Source: Smittium mucronatum
Lineage: Eukaryota > Kickxellomycota > Harpellomycetes > Harpellales > Legeriomycetaceae
Reading direction: 5' to 3'
Assembly (NCBI GenBank): GCA_001953115.1
Contig: LSSL01000003.1
Location: forward strand, 1-37,826
DNA: 37,826 bases
The first letter of the stretch is position 1. Each line of letters starts with the position of its first letter. A model generated the notes under the pieces. It ran no database searches. It was not told the DNA's origin and saw only the letters and a list, made by a program, of their open reading frames with translations. Positions 35,801 through 37,826 of this stretch are shown one piece after another. Both the position numbers and the translations under genes were made by a program.

Positions 35801-37280
35801 TTGAGTCATCATCTTTATTGCACTTTATTTAAAAATGCACCTTTTTAAAATGCAAATAATCGATTAAAAAAATGTACAGAAACAGATCAAAACGTATATT
35901 TGTCTGGCCGGAAGCAATACTTTTTTCCACATCTAACTAGCTCATTAACGCTATTAATTCATAGAATATCTCAACTCAAAGCTAAATGATATTTTATATA
36001 AATTTTGGGTATTTCTAAATTCTATATAAGCATAAAATGCTAATATCGTTTGAGGAATTATTAGAATTACATAAATCGGAGCTTTTAATGCTTGCGAAAT
36101 TTTTAATATTGAAATTTACCCGTGTATTCTAGCTGTGTTATGGATCACAACAAGTTTGAATTATATATGTAAGTGATATATAAGCTCTTTATTTCAACAG
36201 CCTCTATTGATTCCCTTTTTAAAAAATCATCTAGCTAAGTTTTTAAATATACTCAAAAAAGAAAAAAAAAAATTGTAATAAAATCCTATTTGAAAATAAT
36301 TTTGAACAAAAAATTTTCAAAAAAACAAACAATTATTAAAATGTGGTAGTAAATAAGATCATTACTGACTCTATTTTCAATTGAGGATTTTGATAATTAA
36401 AGAGAAGTTAAAGATCAGCCAAAGGAAAATGCGTTTAAAAGCAAAGAAACCAATTGTAATAATTAATTTTTAGGTTTATGAGCTTTTAATAAATATCATT
36501 ATTTTAATTTTTTTTTTCTCAAATATTTTTGAGTTTTAAGTTTCAATTACTTTTTATTCCTTTATGTTTTGGGCTTATTCATTTTTCATCTTAGAAACCT
36601 ATTTCAAACAACAGAATTTTAAATTCTATTTATTTATAAGAAATTTCATAGTGAACCAAGAAATTGGCTCGTATTTCCTTTATATATAAATTTGACAGAT
36701 GTAGAGTCACTTTTGTTTTTCAAGTAGCCAAATTACTACTATATCTCTTGTTATTATTATAAGACTCATAGTTTTATTCAATTCTACTATTATTACAACT
36801 TTAGCAATAATTAGTTAGATTAATTTTGGATTTCTTTGTAAATTTTTTTCACTTTTATTTATTCAATAGGATTTGGCTATCTTTTATCTCAAAAATACAA
36901 ATTTAATTCACGCGATAATTCAATCTAATTAAAAAAAAACAAAAGACGTTTTTTTTAATTTTTTTTAAATTTTTTTTCCTCAGTTTCCTTGTCTTCTACA
37001 TCTTATCCGCATACATCTTTTGATATTACTTATGAGAAACAGTTCTTTGTATTTGGCCGTATGATATACCCTGTAACGCTTTTAAAATTTTTAATGATAA
37101 TGAAAATGACATTGTACTCTATTCATTTTCAAACTCCCAATTAATGCATTAAGAAAATAAAATAAAATCAGTCAACATTAAATTGATAAAAAAATATGGA
37201 ATTTTATATAAAAATATGAAAACTCAAATAAAATCAATCATCCCATACAAATCAAACAAATGCAGATTGTTTATCCACAC
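35801..37280. other. Intergenic AT-rich DNA
   Basis: No gene or structured RNA seen between repeat copies B and C. The sequence is mainly A/T-tract-rich. Confidence 0.6.
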
Positions 37281-37826
37281 CCCCTAAGAGTGAAATACCT
37301 TGCCATGGTTTAGGGGCTTAATAGTGTACTTTTTGAAGTAGACTAGACTAAAATTTCACGCGGCGTTGTACTATTCTTGGTTGGGAGTAGTGGAGACAGC
37401 GCACAGCGTTGCACTATTCTTGGTTGGGAGTAGTGGAGACAGCGCACAGCGATTCGGAGGACAGCGATTCCAGAGGAGGGCCATCTCGAAACAGGAGGAA
37501 CCGATCGTTTAGCACAGTTGAGACATAGTCTAGTGCACAAGTCCAGCGTTCGACAGTCAGACGGATCTCAGCGTCTAACAGCTATTTGTAGGAAAGCCAT
37601 GTCGATCAAACCCACGTTTGGGTAGGAGCCTAATTTTATTAATCCTGTTAGAAGTAGGCTCTGACTAGGAGCTCAATAGCTTCAATGAACTGTTGTTCAT
37701 TGACAAAGAGCTTAATTCATGACTGCACATAACCTCAGTCATCCAGCCTACTTGAAGCAATGCCAGGGGGGGTCGTTCGGTTGGTAGATTGAACCCTTTT
37801 CCCGTAGGTACGCAGTCGGTAGTCCG
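37281..37826 (-). repeat. Dispersed repeat family, copy C (inverted, cut by window end)
   Basis: Close reverse-complement match to 6515-7019, so the true element continues past the window by at least the roughly 95 bases present in A. It keeps the hairpin region (near 37323-37344) with small changes and contains a 43-bp tandem duplication absent from A. Its 3' end carries a short inverted repeat (CCCCTAA at 37281 with TTAGGGG ending at 37316). The 65-aa frame at 37343-37540 lies wholly in the repeat and includes the duplication, so I do not call it a gene. Confidence 0.9.
37363..37448. repeat. 43-bp tandem duplication inside repeat copy C
   Basis: Units 37363-37405 and 37406-37448 both begin GCGTTG.ACTATTCTTGGTT and differ by one base (T or C at the seventh position). 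Copy A has a single unit. Confidence 0.92.

Noticed and set aside
37343..37540. 65-aa minus-strand frame as a gene
   Set aside because: It lies entirely within repeat copy C and runs through the 43-bp tandem duplication; copy A has stops in the same frame.
1..37826. CRISPR array, bacterial operon or phage-like defence cluster
   Set aside because: No regularly spaced repeats, no operonic gene packing, and clear spliceosomal introns show a eukaryotic nuclear genome.

Overview
This window looks like nuclear DNA of a very AT-rich, intron-bearing, fungus-like microbial eukaryote. The two recognisable host genes both sit on the minus strand and both have spliceosomal introns with GT..AG ends: RIB3 (riboflavin pathway, 2 exons) and VPS15 (class III PI3-kinase regulatory subunit, 24 exons by my reconstruction). 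RIB3 is an enzyme of fungi, plants and bacteria that animals lack, and the protein reads as fungal-type. Both host assignments come from motif and domain recognition, not a database search.

Layout. 1-4362: a near-perfect inverted repeat (arms 1-591 and 3772-4362) around a 3.2 kb spacer that holds broken, coding-like tracts on the minus strand, with an old degenerate arm copy at about 4905-5035. 6421-7019: copy A of a GC-richer dispersed repeat, followed by a decayed region with a possible 2A-like peptide motif (7686-7877). 8232-8976: RIB3. About 9.6-25.4 kb: an extremely AT-rich block without a credible gene, carrying a second, older inverted-repeat element (15794-17747). 25444-26140: an assembly gap of Ns. 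26167-26429: GC-rich repeat units. 26551-26844: the zinc-knuckle C-terminus of a LINE-type reverse transcriptase. 27118-34181: VPS15. 35240-35800 and 37281-37826: copies B (decayed) and C (inverted, cut by the window end) of the dispersed repeat.

How it fits together. RIB3 makes the four-carbon precursor of riboflavin. VPS15 is the membrane-anchored scaffold that activates the Vps34 lipid kinase in autophagy and endosomal sorting. They are unrelated housekeeping genes separated by about 18 kb of repeats and AT-rich DNA. Nothing here resembles a bacterial operon, CRISPR array or defence system. The most unusual observations are the gap-free 591-bp inverted repeat, the coding-like tracts inside it, the 8-nt microexon inferred in VPS15, and the contrast between GC-rich young repeat copies and an AT-decayed old copy of the same family.
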